From Callorhinus ursinus (lineage: Eukaryota; Chordata; Mammalia; Carnivora; Otariidae): a DNA stretch of 64,000 bases. The stretch spans positions 14,906,979-14,970,978 of the forward strand of contig NW_020313005.1 of assembly GCF_003265705.1 (NCBI RefSeq), read 5' to 3'. Below are positions 24,009-35,165 of this stretch, one piece after another. Each line of letters starts with the position of its first letter. Within the stretch, counting starts at the first letter, position 1. Both the position numbers and the translations under genes were made by a program. The notes beneath the pieces are model-generated. The model searched no databases. It saw only the letters and a list, made by a program, of their open reading frames with translations, and was not told where the DNA came from.

Positions 24009-24201
24009 TTTTTTTTTTAAGATTTTATTTATTTATTTGAGAAAGAGAATGAGATAGAGAGAGCATGAGAGCGGGTAGGGTCAGAGGGAGAAACAGACGC
24101 CCTGCTGAGCAGGGAGTCCGATGCGGGACTTGATCCCAGGAGCCTGGGATAATGACCTGAGCTGAAGGCAGTCGCTTAACCAACTGAGCCACTCAGGCAC
24201 G
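24009..24201 (-). mobile_element. SINEC on minus strand inside the provirus, 14-bp TSD
   Basis: A poly(T)/AGATTTTATTTATTT left end leads into a reverse-strand CAN SINE ending 'gagccactcaggcacg' on the plus strand. The duplication CCATGGGATTTTTC is perfect at 23995-24008 and 24202-24215. Confidence 0.95.
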
Positions 24202-25030
24202 CCATGGGATTTTTCAATATGGCCAAAAATATTTGTTGTTTGTTCTGGCTGACACCTGACAAGATATTCAAAAGGATTTTTTTAAGTAGATCTCTGGTCA
24301 GAAGTTGGCTAAACTGGAAACTGATATTCAGAGCCTAATAGACCTTTTAAAGTCCTTCTCGCCTAGGCTAAAGTGAAATTATGTACACAGAGGGAAAGAA
24401 AAAAGTTTCTAAAGGCTTTATGGAAGGATTTACTAAAATATTCCAAAGACAAACAGCTTTAAATCTAAAACGTAGAATCTTGATTTCCATCTTAGTTGAA
24501 AATCTTCTCCCAATCTAAAGAAGTAAATTAAAGATGATGTAGTTCAAAGGATGTGTCAATCTATGATGTCATTTAGGTTGCAACCCAATTCTTTGAGGTA
24601 TTACAAATAATTGTCCTTGTCTTACAGATTGAATCTTTCCAAGAACAGAAAATGCAGCTCTAGAAGCAATTCAAGGCCTCCTGTCCTGTTTACCAATCCC
24701 AGAACCTCCCTTGTCCCTCTCAAAAGGTTTGTAGAAATAGTCTACCCTGTCTTCTCCAAGAACACTTACTTAGGCCATCTCTTTGAATTGCAAAGTTCAA
24801 GGAGAAAATTCTTATCAAAAATTAAAAAAAAGAGGCAGAGATTACTTGAAAAATTACTTGGAAGATTACTGCCTATGAAAAATTTTAAAAGTCCTCTCCA
24901 CAAATATTAGAAAATCTGAGCAGATAACATTAACTTATTCCATCTGCCAGAAACACTATTTGGATCCAACTGTTCTTTTATAAACTTGTTAACTTTGCAT
25001 TATCTTACTTGCATCATGGCTAACATTTTA

Positions 25031-25225
25031 TTTTTCTTAAAGATTCATTTATTTGTTTATTTGAGAGAGAGGGTGAGAGAGCACAAGCAGGGGGTACGGC
25101 AGAGGGTGATGGAGAAGCAGATTTCCCACGGAGCAGGGAGCCCCATGAGGGACTACATCCCAGGACCCTGAGATCATGACCTGAGCTGAAGGCAGATGCC
25201 TAACCGACTGAGCCACTCAGGTGCC
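25031..25225 (-). mobile_element. SINEC on minus strand inside the provirus, 16-bp TSD
   Basis: Same element type as at 24009. The duplication CATGGCTAACATTTTA (25015-25030) and CATGGCTAACGTTTTA (25226-25241) differs at one base. Confidence 0.95.
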
Positions 25226-25365
25226 CATGGCTAACGTTTTAAAACAAAAGCTAAAAGATTTTTGCTTGTATCTGTTTGTATGTTTATGTATGTCGATGTA
25301 TGTATGTTTTAGATATGCGCTATGGTTCTACCACCAATGCTATTTTGAAAATTTGTTTTCTTCTT

Positions 25366-25377
25366 TTTTAAATTGTT

Positions 25378-25409
<32 letters not shown>

Positions 25410-25466
25410 TTTTAGTTAACATACAGTGCAATATTGGTTTCTGGGTTATAATTCAGTAATTGACTT
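25366..25466 (-). repeat. Very short L1 3'-end fragment with (TTTA)n
   Basis: 'attttagttaacatacagtg' and 'gcaatattggtttctgggtt' resemble the reverse strand of the carnivoran L1 3' end, preceded by a (TTTA)n run at about 25380-25412 that represents the tail. Target-site duplication not evident. Confidence 0.5.
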
Positions 25467-27289
25467 AAAGACAAACAGGAACTATATAAATTAAGTTTAC
25501 TTTCAGAAAAACTTAAAATCTAACCTAAATGATTTTTAAGTTCATGAGATTTAGGATAATTTTGATAAATAAAAGCTAGTTTAAGTTTGTTGGTTTAATT
25601 AAAACAGGCTAATCTTTAGAGTTATCAGCATTAAACATAACACTTTTATTCTACCTAGGGTTATAAACAGTTAAGTGAGCTCATGTCATCTCTGCTACAA
25701 AATTTGACAGCAAGAAAAACAATTAGAAATGACGGTTAGCTGTTTAATATCTCATGAGTAATTTCATGAACTAAAGATATTTGGGTCTGTTAGTAAACAT
25801 GGTTTGTGCTACACAGAAAAATTTACTAGGCCAAAGAATATACTTCTAGATATTGTAAAATGTATTTATAAATTTGCCAATCCACAGACTGCTAGTGTTA
25901 CAGAAAGTCCACAACTATTTACTTTTTAGTTTTCTCTGGGGCACAAAGATTCTAAGAGTTAAGAATTCTAATTAACATATATATTTAAAACTACTTAGAA
26001 ATAATAAGGGTGAAGAGAAACAACTATGTATGAGAAGTAGACAGGAAAGGAAAATGATTGGTTGTTCCAGAATGAAGTTTTATATATATATATATGACAA
26101 AATCTGAATACTTATATAAAGGCTGCAGAAAGTTTGTGGAAAAGAAATCATGGGAAAGGAATTTTATGGTCAGATTGGCTAAGATTGGAATGGATTTATT
26201 CAAGTTTTTTAAATTGAGCTTCAATATCAAAGATATATGGTACAAAATTAGAATTTGGTTTTCTCTCTAATAAGGGGAAAAGTTTTCTTGGACTTTTGGG
26301 TTGCTTTTGGTAATGGATTATGAAAGTTCCTTTACCTTTTAATCTGCCTAAATGGCAAAGATTTCATGTTTTATGAAAATAATTGACTGTGTTTCACATT
26401 GACTATTTCGGGTCCTTGATTACATAAGAAAACACAGTTTCTCAATATTAAGAAAGCTAAATTTTGTTCACAACTCTATAATCTTTTGTTTTTGGCTTAA
26501 CATCCTCTATGGTCACTTTGGTTTAAAAAATACCTAGATATTATTTCATAATGATTTGTGCCTTTATTTAGTCAGATATTCAAACTTTATGACATTTTGA
26601 CAACTTTTCTAAAATCAAATCCTAAAATGAAGTCCTTTTGATTTCAAAGTAACTTTGAGATTTCCCAGAAAGTTCCTGGAAAATCTCAAAAGACTTATCT
26701 CTCACCTGGCAAAATGTAAAACTCTCAGGTTTATTTGATATGCTAAATTACGTCTGAAGCATAATCCAATAAAAAGTAATGTTTAACCCTCTTAGCTTAT
26801 ATTTATATGGATACATGTTAATTAATATAAGTGTTCTGGAAATTGTGTGAAATTTCTAGATCTGATATGTTCTTGTATAATGTTATCAGTCCTAATTCCA
26901 ATATTCTTAAAATGTTGTGTGTCACAGAAATAACTAAATTTTCTTGACAATTCCATTATAATGAACTCACATCAGATCTTTAACACATGGGCATTTTAAA
27001 GTCCTTTGTCATTTATAGACAGTTATTTTGCTCTGATGCTTTTGCAAAAGTGAGATTCGTGAAAAGAACCCTACCAAGTACTCTTGACTAATGACAATCT
27101 ACCAAATTACATGGTGTCAAAGTTTGGCTGCATATTTCACAACTGAAGTAGGCTCCACCTGATAGCTGATCCTGTACAAAGCTGGAGACCTCAAAATCAA
27201 ATTGACAAGGAAGAGATGTAGCTGACATTGATAGACTACTTCTTCCCCAAGATATTGGATTAAGAACATTTCTTTCCATCCCTCCTTCC

Positions 27290-28130
27290 CTCTCTGACTA
27301 TCTTCGTCTTAATATTTATACCACAAAGGTTTTTATGGTTCTTTTGTCCACCTTTGCCTTGCCGGGAAAGATAATGCCATTGTTCACATATCTAAGATTA
27401 TTGCAATGGGGTGTAATCCAACTTCCAAATGACTGTTGGATTTGCCATGATGCTGATGAAGTTTTGCCCATCACAAACTTCTCTCTGATTTTCAATGCCT
27501 CAGTTTCTCTGGAACAACTTTATCTCTCTATATATCATATCAGACTCCCTAACATGGGGCTCATTTTCCTATCTCTGATTAACAGTCCCAAACCTGGAAT
27601 CTCATATCAAAGCTCATACAAAGAAAGAGACACAAGGCAAGAGTAACCAGAAAAATAACAAAAAACAAACAAACAAACACAAAAACCTCTGCAGTCTACA
27701 TACCTTAAAATTTACTGGCCTTCGTGGCTGTCATCTTTCCAGTCCTAAACCAGACTCAATGGGGAATTATTAGGAGGCTTTCATGATTCAAAATTCGCTT
27801 CCTTTGTTAAGTCACTGCTCTCCTGGGTAGGAATAAATGCAAAAGAGGCTATGATCAGAAACCTCTCCTTGACCCTTGGAAAAATTGCAGAGTCCACTAC
27901 TAAAGCAATAGTGCCACTCTAAAATCCCTAAACTCTGGCCAAAGTTGTTCTTGATCATTGAATAGCCGTAGATTACCTTTTAGCTGAAGAAGGAGTTATC
28001 TGTGCCATAGCCAATGCCACTTGCTGCATTTTGGATTGACATTTTGTAGATGTTGAAACTCAGATACAAAAAATCTGAGAACAAACCCATTGGTTACAAG
28101 TCTAATCTGACTCATCATGAAATTACCATT
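27290..28130 (+). pseudogene. Retroviral env remnant (SU CXXC and TM CX6CC motifs)
   Basis: An open stretch of about 100 codons (27335-27646) contains a DCWIC motif at 27431-27445. This fits the SU CXXC motif of gammaretrovirus-like envelopes, which links SU to TM. Downstream, one frame through 27830-28027 has heptad-like spacing, the immunosuppressive-region signature, and a CX6CC motif from 28001 to 28027, the hallmark of covalently linked TM subunits. At least three stops interrupt this frame. In a virus the protein mediates receptor binding and fusion. This copy cannot encode it. An L1 fragment follows at 28266. Confidence 0.75.
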
Positions 28131-28265
28131 TATTCAGCTGGTTACCAATGCAGTTCAGATCTATAACACAATTTTATTTTTCTATCCTATTTCTCATTGT
28201 ATTTTGTATTGTGTTTTTTAAAGTACTCAGGTGTTGTCTATCCAGCCTTTGTAAAAACAACAAAC

Positions 28266-28798
28266 CACCCCAAAGATACAAATGTAATGATCCGAAGGGA
28301 CACCTGCACCCCAATATTCATAGCAGCAATGTCCCCAATAGCCAAACTATAGAAAGAGCCAAGATGTTCATCAACAGATGAATGGATAAAGATGTGGTAT
28401 ATATATACAGTGGAATTTATTCAGCCATCAGAAAGGATGAATACTTATCACTTACATCAATATGGATGGAATTGGAGGGTGTTATGCTGAGCGAAATAAG
28501 TCAGTCAGAGAAACAATTATACGGTTTCACTCATATGTGGAACATAAGAAACAGCACAGAGGATCATAGGGGAAGGGAGGAAAAACTGAATGGGAAGTCA
28601 TCAGAGAGGGAGACAAACCATGAGGGACTCTTAATTATAGGAAACAAACTGGGGGTTGCTGGAAGGGAGGTGGGTGGGGGGATGGGGTAATTGGGTGATG
28701 TGATGAGCACAGTGTGTTGTACACAACTGATGAATTATTGAATTCTATCTGAAGCTAATGATGTACTATATGTTGGTTAATTGAATTTAAATAAAAAA
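28266..28798 (+). mobile_element. 5'-truncated L1 3' end inside the provirus
   Basis: The last about 530 bp of an L1 in sense orientation. It starts 'aaagatacaaatgtaatgat', passes 'agcagcaatgtccccaatag', 'gtggtatatatatacagtgg' and 'gctgagcgaaataagtcagt', and ends 'ttgaatttaaataaaaaaa'. It carries the end of ORF2 plus the 3' UTR. No clear target-site duplication was found. Confidence 0.9.
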
Positions 28799-29093
28799 AC
28801 CCTGATAGACTGATATTTGTCCAATGCTTCCAAATGATATCTAACACTTATATCCTTTGCAAAGCCTCCTTGCCTTCACTCTCTACTTTGATCCAATCTA
28901 AAGAATTGCTCAAATGTAGCCTTTTGGTTGGTACTAACCCTGAAAGCTTCTCTCACTGTGAAGAAAGGTGTCCAATCATGGAATGGTGAAGAAAAATAGA
29001 CAAAATGAGTAATCAGTCAATAGGCAAGGTCCATGCAGAAAAAACAGCTAGCAATAAATTGGATGATGAGCACCCCATAATGGGGAGTTGACC

Positions 29094-29106
29094 AAAAGTG
29101 GGGAAA
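29094..29106 (+). other. Polypurine tract of provirus
   Basis: AAAAGTGGGGAAA directly precedes the 3' LTR, the position where plus-strand DNA synthesis is primed. Confidence 0.7.
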
Positions 29107-29523
29107 TATAAAACCAACTAAAATGGAGTCACCTATATCTGGGACAAAATGGAAACAGTCAACACAGATGCATAAAATAAACTTAACCTAACCGTATAGG
29201 AATTTACCACTTTTCTCAGTAGTCAGCAGAGGACATCAGTCAAGCCCCCAAAAACCAAGTCTATTCATGCCCTCTCTGGACTTCCCTATTCCCATGACTC
29301 AGCTAACTTGATCCAAATAAGAAAGAAGACCACAAGGCAACTAATCAGCTGAAAAATCCAAGTAACTTCCACATTTACCCCATAAAAACTTTCTAGTCTG
29401 TGAACAACTTGTAATTCATTGTTCCAATAGCCTGAGTTTCCTGGCTTGCAGGTCAAAAGCCTTCCAATAAATTCATCTTTCTGCTTTGTTTTATATTCAG
29501 CATGCAAAGTCTATTTTTTGACA
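29107..29523 (+). repeat. 3' LTR of class I provirus
   Basis: Begins TATAAAACC (an expected TG start, apparently mutated) and ends TTTTTTGACA. It keeps an AATAAA signal near 29466 and a TATA-like 'cccataaaaac' near 29382. It has about 26 bp not present in the 5' LTR. Confidence 0.85.
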
Positions 29524-29640
29524 GTTCAAAGTACACAGCTAATAAAAGGAAATAGACCTGGCAGTATGACCCTAAAATTGAAGCAACTTAGGTTTGAACT
29601 TAGGCCCTCTGGTTCCAAACACAATATTGAAATTCTAAAC
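29524..29640 (-). repeat. MIR, right half (continuation of 21625-21898)
   Basis: 'caaagtacacagctaataaa' continues the reverse-strand MIR exactly where it stops before the provirus ('gtaattggttc'). After the insertion is removed, the two halves read as one MIR. Confidence 0.65.
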
Positions 29641-30814
29641 TGAGTGTACAAGGGATATTTTGAGATTCAAGGGCATGAGGACCCCATCACAGATGTTTCC
29701 TCGAGTGTCTAATGACAAACTCACATGGAGGGAAAAAGAGGCCTCCTCAAGCCTGTGGCTTGACTTCTGACTCTGAGGGAGGGACAGGGTTTCATCTGTG
29801 TCCCCTGGTGATGAGCTCATGGTAGAGCCACTTAACTTATTAAATCACCAACCTCTTTCCCCAACAGTCACCCCAGATGAATACAGTGATTGTACTTAGG
29901 TTGATCTCTATAATAGTCAAATAGATTTTTGGGCCCAGGCTTGATAAATGCTCCTGCTCTGGTGTTTTCAGAGACAATAAATAAAGAATTGTGTCTGGCT
30001 GCAGCCCCAATCTGCACGTCCATATCTGCACTGCATGGGGGTTCACCCTTTGCTTGAAGCTGGAAGTTAATGAATCCCATGAGGAAATGGGCACTTCCTT
30101 GTGGTATAACTGAAGCAGTTTCTCCCTGAGCCTGGTGGATCTCAGAATATACAGGAGTCCTCATTGGGACTAGGTCTTTCAGAGTCTCTAGCAACTTCTC
30201 ACTTCTATCTTTCTTCTTGCTATTATCCCTATCTGTAAAAGTCTCATACTCCCAACATAACTTGCTCAGTCTCTCTGTTATCTCTGAGATTTCAAGTCTT
30301 AATCAAAAGTTATCCATGTCCAAGAAGCTGTGGATGTTGCATGCATATCCCCTTCTCCTGTGCTGCTTGTCTGAACACTTGCCTTCTTCTTGCACTCCTG
30401 CCTCTTCCTCATCATGGGAGGAAATTGCCCCAGGGATCTGTTATTATACTCTTCCCATGTTTGCCTCTTTCCCTTTCTGCTGCCCCATTGGTTCTAGACT
30501 AGGTCCCTGCTGCAATCACAGCTTTTCTCCAGCACTGCCACCCTAAATGGCCATATCTCCAGTGCCCAAGAAACACCACTTTACCAAGCAGTGGAGGCTG
30601 TGAGGACACAGACTATATCCAGAAGAGGGTGAAATACAAGCATTGAGCTGTCTTTAAATCCAGTCAAACCTCTGGAGTCAAATCCTCATCCCCTGCAGAA
30701 AAGCAACAGTTTCTATTTGTTGTCACCTCCAATCCACTAAGCACTGTTGTAAATCAATCTTTGTAAGCTATTACTTCATACCCCTAGACAAAATAGCTCT
30801 AACAATAATAAATA
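29641..30814. other. No feature recognised (1.2 kb)
   Basis: Unique-looking DNA. The 108-109 codon frames at 29868-30194 (minus) and 30217-30546 (plus) lack recognisable domains and I do not treat them as genes. Confidence 0.45.
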
Positions 30815-31035
30815 AGAAAGTATTGGGGTATTTATTATATGCTGAACATTTTTTATTATCTAATTTAAAGCTCACATAATTTTGTGAAGTAGATGCTATT
30901 CTTGCCTCTCCATTTAGAGTTGAGGAAAACTGAGAATTGGATTGGTTAAAAAACTTTCACAGTGCCACAAAATTAAAAAGTGGTAGATGTGGGTAGTGAA
31001 TCCAGGCACTCTGAGCCTTCCCCTTTGACCACAAC
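30815..31035 (-). repeat. MIR
   Basis: Reverse-strand MIR: 'gtatttattatatgctgaac', 'cctctccatttagagttgag' and 'aagtggtagatgtgggtagt', then 'ccaggcactctgagcc'. Confidence 0.65.
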
Positions 31036-31108
31036 TGTATATGACTTTCAAGTATGGGTTTGTATGCATTGTTATGGAAGGAAACACATGGTATTTAATT
31101 AATCTATA

Positions 31109-31145
31109 GCCCAGCTAGCTCAATTGGTAGAGCATGAGACTCTTA
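31109..31145 (+). pseudogene. tRNA-Lys(CUU) 5'-half retropseudogene
   Basis: The 37 bases align from nucleotide 1 of tRNA-Lys(CUU) through the anticodon loop (GACTCTTA) with three substitutions, then similarity stops abruptly. The D-arm 'tagctcaattggtagagca' is clear. Only the 5' half is present, with no T-arm, so it is not a functional tRNA gene. It differs from the SINEC head, which lacks the 'GCCC.GCTAGCTCA' start. Flanking CTATA pairs (31104-31108 and 31152-31156) are too short to call a duplication. Confidence 0.75.
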
Positions 31146-31149
31146 GTAA

Positions 31150-31197
31150 AGCTATATAATTTATACACATACAGCTTATAATTTATACTATATACAC
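31150..31197. repeat. Short imperfect tandem repeat next to the tRNA half
   Basis: 'agctatataatttatacaca' is followed at once by 'agcttataatttatactata', giving a period of about 23 bases. Confidence 0.7.
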
Positions 31198-31792
31198 CAC
31201 ACAGTGTTAGGCAGTAAACCAAGTTGTAAAATAATATGCATACACATAGAGGTAGAGAGGCACAGAAAGGTGCCTATGTCATTCTCTATAGTTCATTGTA
31301 AATCTCTCATAAAGAAGAACTGCATTCCTTTTCAGTGATTATACATCAGATCTCATTAAGGATTATGATTATCCCTGCTTCAGTAACATCCCCATATCAC
31401 TGGAACCGGAGGGAAGATTAATGTAATTGGTCAAGCATCAATCATCTGCCTAACTAAGGGAATGGATAGGCTTGGGTTAGCCCTACTCCCCCATTTGTAA
31501 TGGGACATGGAGATTCTCTAACAATAACAAGGAGACACCTTCATCTCTTACTTGAAACACTTCTGGCTGCTCATCCTTCAAATGCCCCTTCCACAAACCA
31601 CCTGCCCTAGTGGGAAGCCTCCAGATTCACACCTCAATCCTTCTTGCCAAATTTCATGTTGCTAACTAAATGTCTTTTTATTTTATGCTGTTTCTTTGGC
31701 TGCTTATTCTTTTCCCTGTCCACTACATATTCAAATTATACTAATACTTCAAAGCACAACTCAATTTCCACTTACCTATGGGATCTTATGAT
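31198..31792. other. No feature recognised
   Basis: Nothing supported. Confidence 0.45.
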
Positions 31793-32480
31793 CATTCACT
31801 TATTTGTTTATTCAAAAAATATTTATTAAATGCCTCTAAATTCTAGGTGTTATTTCAGGCTGAATGGCCAGGATAGAAGTGGGCCCCAAATAACTCAATT
31901 TCTACCTTTACTGAGTTTATATTCTGGTGGAAAGTGTCTACAAACAAGTAAACAAATATATTTAAAAAAGGAAATTTCATCTTGGGACAAGTGCCATAAG
32001 GGAAATAAACAAGAAGTTAAGATAGTTATTGTGCAAGCGATGCTCTTTACAGAAGAGGTGATATTTGAGGTGAAAACTAAAAGATAAGAATGAAACAAAT
32101 CTGTGATGAACAGGAAGAGGTTTCCAAATAGAAAGAATAGCATCTTCAAAGTCCTGGAGTTATGGTGCTTGGTTTTTGAGAAATAGCAAACCTGGCATGG
32201 TTGGAGTCTGATTAGGGAGGAGACAGAGGTGATAACGAGAACAGAGATAGTGGGAGGTCAAATCATGTAGGGCCTGTGGGTCATGTCTAGGCTTTGGATG
32301 CTATTCTAAGTGCAATAAAATGCACTAAAGGGTGTTAGGCAGGGGTGGGACATAACCTGATGTATATTTTTAAAGGTTCACTACAGTCACCTTATAGGGA
32401 GTGGATTGTAAGGCAACAAAAGTAGGATCAAGGATACTAGTGATCAACCTACTGAAGAAATATAAGAGAAAGATAACTGC
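31793..32480 (+). repeat. Ancient interspersed repeat, unclassified (longest clean copy)
   Basis: Begins 'tatttgtttattcaaaaaat', then has 'gataagtgccataagg'-like, 'gaggtgatatttgaggtg', 'aatcatgtagggcctgtggg' and 'ggtgttaggcaggggtggga' blocks. This is the same family as 4011-5330 and 11636-12000. Read to a later point it abuts an old L1 at about 32490. Confidence 0.45.
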
Positions 32481-32489
32481 TCTCATTAG

Positions 32490-33088
32490 AGTGATGGCAT
32501 CCCTGGGATAACCCCACTTCGTCATACTATCTTATCCTTTTTATGTGTTGCTGGAACCTATTGACTAATTTTTGAGGAGTTTTGCTTCTATGTTCAAGAA
32601 GGGTATTTGTATTTTTCTTCTCTTACAAAATGTTTGTCAACTTTTGGTTTAGAGTTATGCTGTTTTCATAAAATGACTTAGAAAGCATTCTTTCTTCTGG
32701 TTTCTGGACAGAGTTTGTATTATACTGGTATTATTTCTTCCTTAAATTTTTGATAGAATTTACCAATAAAATCATGAGCCTGAAATTTAGTTTATGAGAA
32801 GACATTTTATTAAAATTTTAATTTCTTCCCCAGATAGATTATTTTACTTTTCTTTCTTAAACCATTTTTGAAAATGAGTGTTTTTTTAATTAATTTGTTC
32901 TTCCAGTGTAAGTTAGCAAAGTTATTGTAAAAAACATTTTTCTTATATTCCTTATTATCATTTTATGTCTGTAAGGTCATGTAGTGATATCCCCATTTAA
33001 TTTTGATAAACTCTATTCTCCTTTTTTTCTTAATCATTCTTACCAAAACTTTATCAAATATATTATTCTTTCCAAAGAATTAAATTTT
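32490..33088 (-). repeat. Old L1 'C' ORF2 fragment, left part
   Basis: This is a reverse-strand ORF2 reverse-transcriptase region ('cttcgtcatactatcttatc', 'gttatgctgttttcataaaa', 'tttgatagaatttaccaata') with no surviving frame. It is interrupted at 33073-33088 by another L1 and resumes at 34469. Confidence 0.75.
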
Positions 33089-33358
33089 TTAATGAGATAA
33101 AGTTCACATAACATCAATTAACCATTTTAAAGTATAGAATTCAGCGGCATTTAGTGCATTCAGTGTTGCACAACCAAAACCTCTTTCTGGTTTCAAAACT
33201 TTCACCGCAGAACATCCATATCCATTGAGTAATCACACCTCATTCTTCATTCACATGTCATTCATGCATCCCCTCCCAGTCCCCAAGCAATCACTAATCT
33301 ACTTTCTGTCTCTAAGGGTTTTCCTATGCTGGATATTTCATATAAAAGAGGTCATACA

Positions 33359-33475
33359 GGGGCACCTGCCTGGTTCAGTTGGTGGAACATGTGAGTCTTG
33401 GATCTCCAGGTTGTGAGTTCAAGTACCATATTAGGTGTACGGATTACTTAAAAATATAATCTTAAAGGAAAAAAA
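33359..33475 (+). mobile_element. Short, older tRNA-Lys-like SINEC
   Basis: 'ggcacctgcctggttcagtt', 'gtgagtcttggatctccagg', 'gttgtgagttcaagtacc' and 'ggattacttaaaaatataat' keep a tRNA-like A box and B box and lack the pyrimidine-rich tail region of the other SINECs. It interrupts the L1M 3' UTR between 'gtcatac' and 'gtggcttttt'. Confidence 0.75.
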
Positions 33476-33512
33476 GAGGTGGCTTTTTAACTTAGCATGT
33501 TGTTTCAAGGTT

Positions 33513-33950
33513 TGTATTACTCTTTTCAGGTTGTCATAACAAAATACCACAGACTGGTGGCTTAAACAACAGAAATTTATTTTCTCACATTTCTGGAAGC
33601 CAGAAATCCAAGATCAAAGTACCAATGTCGTTGGTTTTTGGTGAAGATTCTCTTCTGGGAGAGAGATTCTCTTCTCTCTCTGCAGGCAGATACCTTTCTC
33701 ACTGTGTCTTCACAGAACTTTTCTTCAGTGTGTGCTCATAGAAAGAGAGTGGGATGAAGGATGAGCTCTCTGGTGCTTCTTCACATAAAGACACTAATTC
33801 TATCAGAGTAAGTTAAATTAAGTAAAGTTATAATAAAGTTAAATACTTTAATTACTTCCTTAGCAGCTCCTTCTCCAAAAACAGGCTTACTGAGGGTTCA
33901 GGCTTCAACACTGAATTTTGGGAGGTCACAAACATGTAGTCTCTAACAAG
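33513..33950 (-). repeat. MLT1/MST-type LTR (ERVL-MaLR)
   Basis: Reverse strand of a MaLR LTR: 'taccacagactggtggctta', 'aacaacagaaatttattttc', 'cacatttctggaagccagaa' and 'tgtcttcacagaacttttct'. It splits L1 D. Confidence 0.7.
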
Positions 33951-34468
33951 ATCCAACCATTTCATAGTATTATTAGTGTCTCATTCTCATGAATTTTATA
34001 TTAAATCTATGAATCCATGGTCAAATCTGAGGTCATGAAGATTTACCCCCATGTCTTCTTTTACTAGTTTGAGTTTGAGCTCTTACATGTTTGTCTTTGA
34101 TCCATTTCAAGTTAGTTTTTATATATGGAGTGAGGTAGAAGTCCAATTTCCTGCTTTTGTGTATAGTTATCCAGTTTTTCCAGCACCATTTGTTGAAGAG
34201 ACCATTCTTCCTCATTGAATGATCTTGCACCTCTGCCAAAAATAAATTAGCCAAAGATGTTTAGTTTTCTGTACTCTCAGTTACATTCACTGGTATCTGT
34301 TTAAACTCTTATGCCATTACCATACCGCTTTGATGGCTGCAGCTTCATAGTAAGTTCTGAAATTGGGATGTATGGGTCATCCGAATTTATTGATCTTTTT
34401 CACTTTTGTTTCATCTATTCAGGGTCCTTACAATTCCATATTAATTTAAGTATTGACTTTTCCATTTT

Positions 34469-35165
34469 CAAAGAATTAAATTTTGACTTTGTAAGTTTTC
34501 TCTTTTCTTGTCCTGTATTTCATCGATTTCTGATTGTTATTTCTTTGCTACTTTGGATTTAATTTGCTTTTATTTTTCTATCTTCTTATGGCAAAAATGT
34601 AGTTCATTAATTTTAAGACTTTTCTTTTTCTAATATAAGCTTTTAAAGTAATAGATTTTCTATATAGCATTTAGAAAATCCCACAAATTTTGATATACTG
34701 TATTTTCAAATATTTGGTTCAGAATATTTTCTAATTTCCCTTGTGACTATGATTAATTATTTGATCTATGGCTTATATCAACATAGACTATATAATTTTC
34801 ACATATTTGTAGATATTCTGGATATTTTATTGTTATTGATACCTAATTAAATTCAATTACAGTCAAAATATATTCTATAATATTTTAATTTTTTGAAGTT
34901 TATTGATACTTATTTTGTGATCTGGCATTGGGTAACATACATGATATCCTGTTGTGTCCTCTAAAGTAATTTTTATTCCTCAGTTGGGTATAATGTTCTA
35001 TAAATATTAATTATGTCAAGCTGGTTAATAAATTGTTATTTATTTTTGTCTGATTGTTTCATCAGTTTTGAGGGGGTTACTAAAATATCCAGCTATGCTA
35101 ATGAATTTTTCTAATTCTCTTTTAAGATCTGTCAGTTTTCTCTTCATTTACTTTGAAATTATGGG
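34469..35165 (-). repeat. Old L1 'C' ORF2 fragment, right part
   Basis: ORF2 continues on the reverse strand: 'cctgtatttcatcgatttct', 'aatcccacaaattttgatat' and 'tgtgatctggcattgggtaa', then 'aaaatatccagctatgc'. It is non-coding. Confidence 0.75.

Larger units (their letters stand above)
21899..29523 (+). mobile_element. Ancient class I (gammaretrovirus-like) provirus with 4-bp TSD
   Basis: Layout: 5' LTR (21899-22289), tRNA-Leu-like primer-binding site (22295-22312), protease remnant (about 23700-23880), env remnant (about 27290-28130), polypurine tract (29094-29106) and 3' LTR (29107-29523). The host duplication GTTC sits at 21895-21898 and 29524-29527. A 4-bp duplication, together with a CX6CC transmembrane motif, indicates class I. 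All coding is destroyed by stops and frameshifts. I could not find the reverse-transcriptase catalytic motif, so pol appears deleted or unrecognisable. Two SINECs and two L1 fragments inserted later. The LTRs differ extensively, including a ~26-bp indel, so insertion was ancient. Confidence 0.85.
33089..34468 (-). mobile_element. L1M 'D', 5'-truncated, inserted into L1 'C' with 16-bp TSD
   Basis: CAAAGAATTAAATTTT occurs at 33073-33088 and again at 34469-34484. Between them is a reverse-strand L1M: a T-run and 3' UTR ('aaagttcacataacatcaat', 'ccattttaaagtatagaatt') followed by the ORF2 C-terminal region (about 33960-34468). A SINEC and an MLT1 LTR sit within it. The old L1 reads continuously across the site once D is removed. 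Confidence 0.8.

Noticed and set aside
31109..31145. Functional tRNA-Lys gene
   Set aside because: Similarity ends just past the anticodon; there is no T-arm, B box or acceptor 3' strand.
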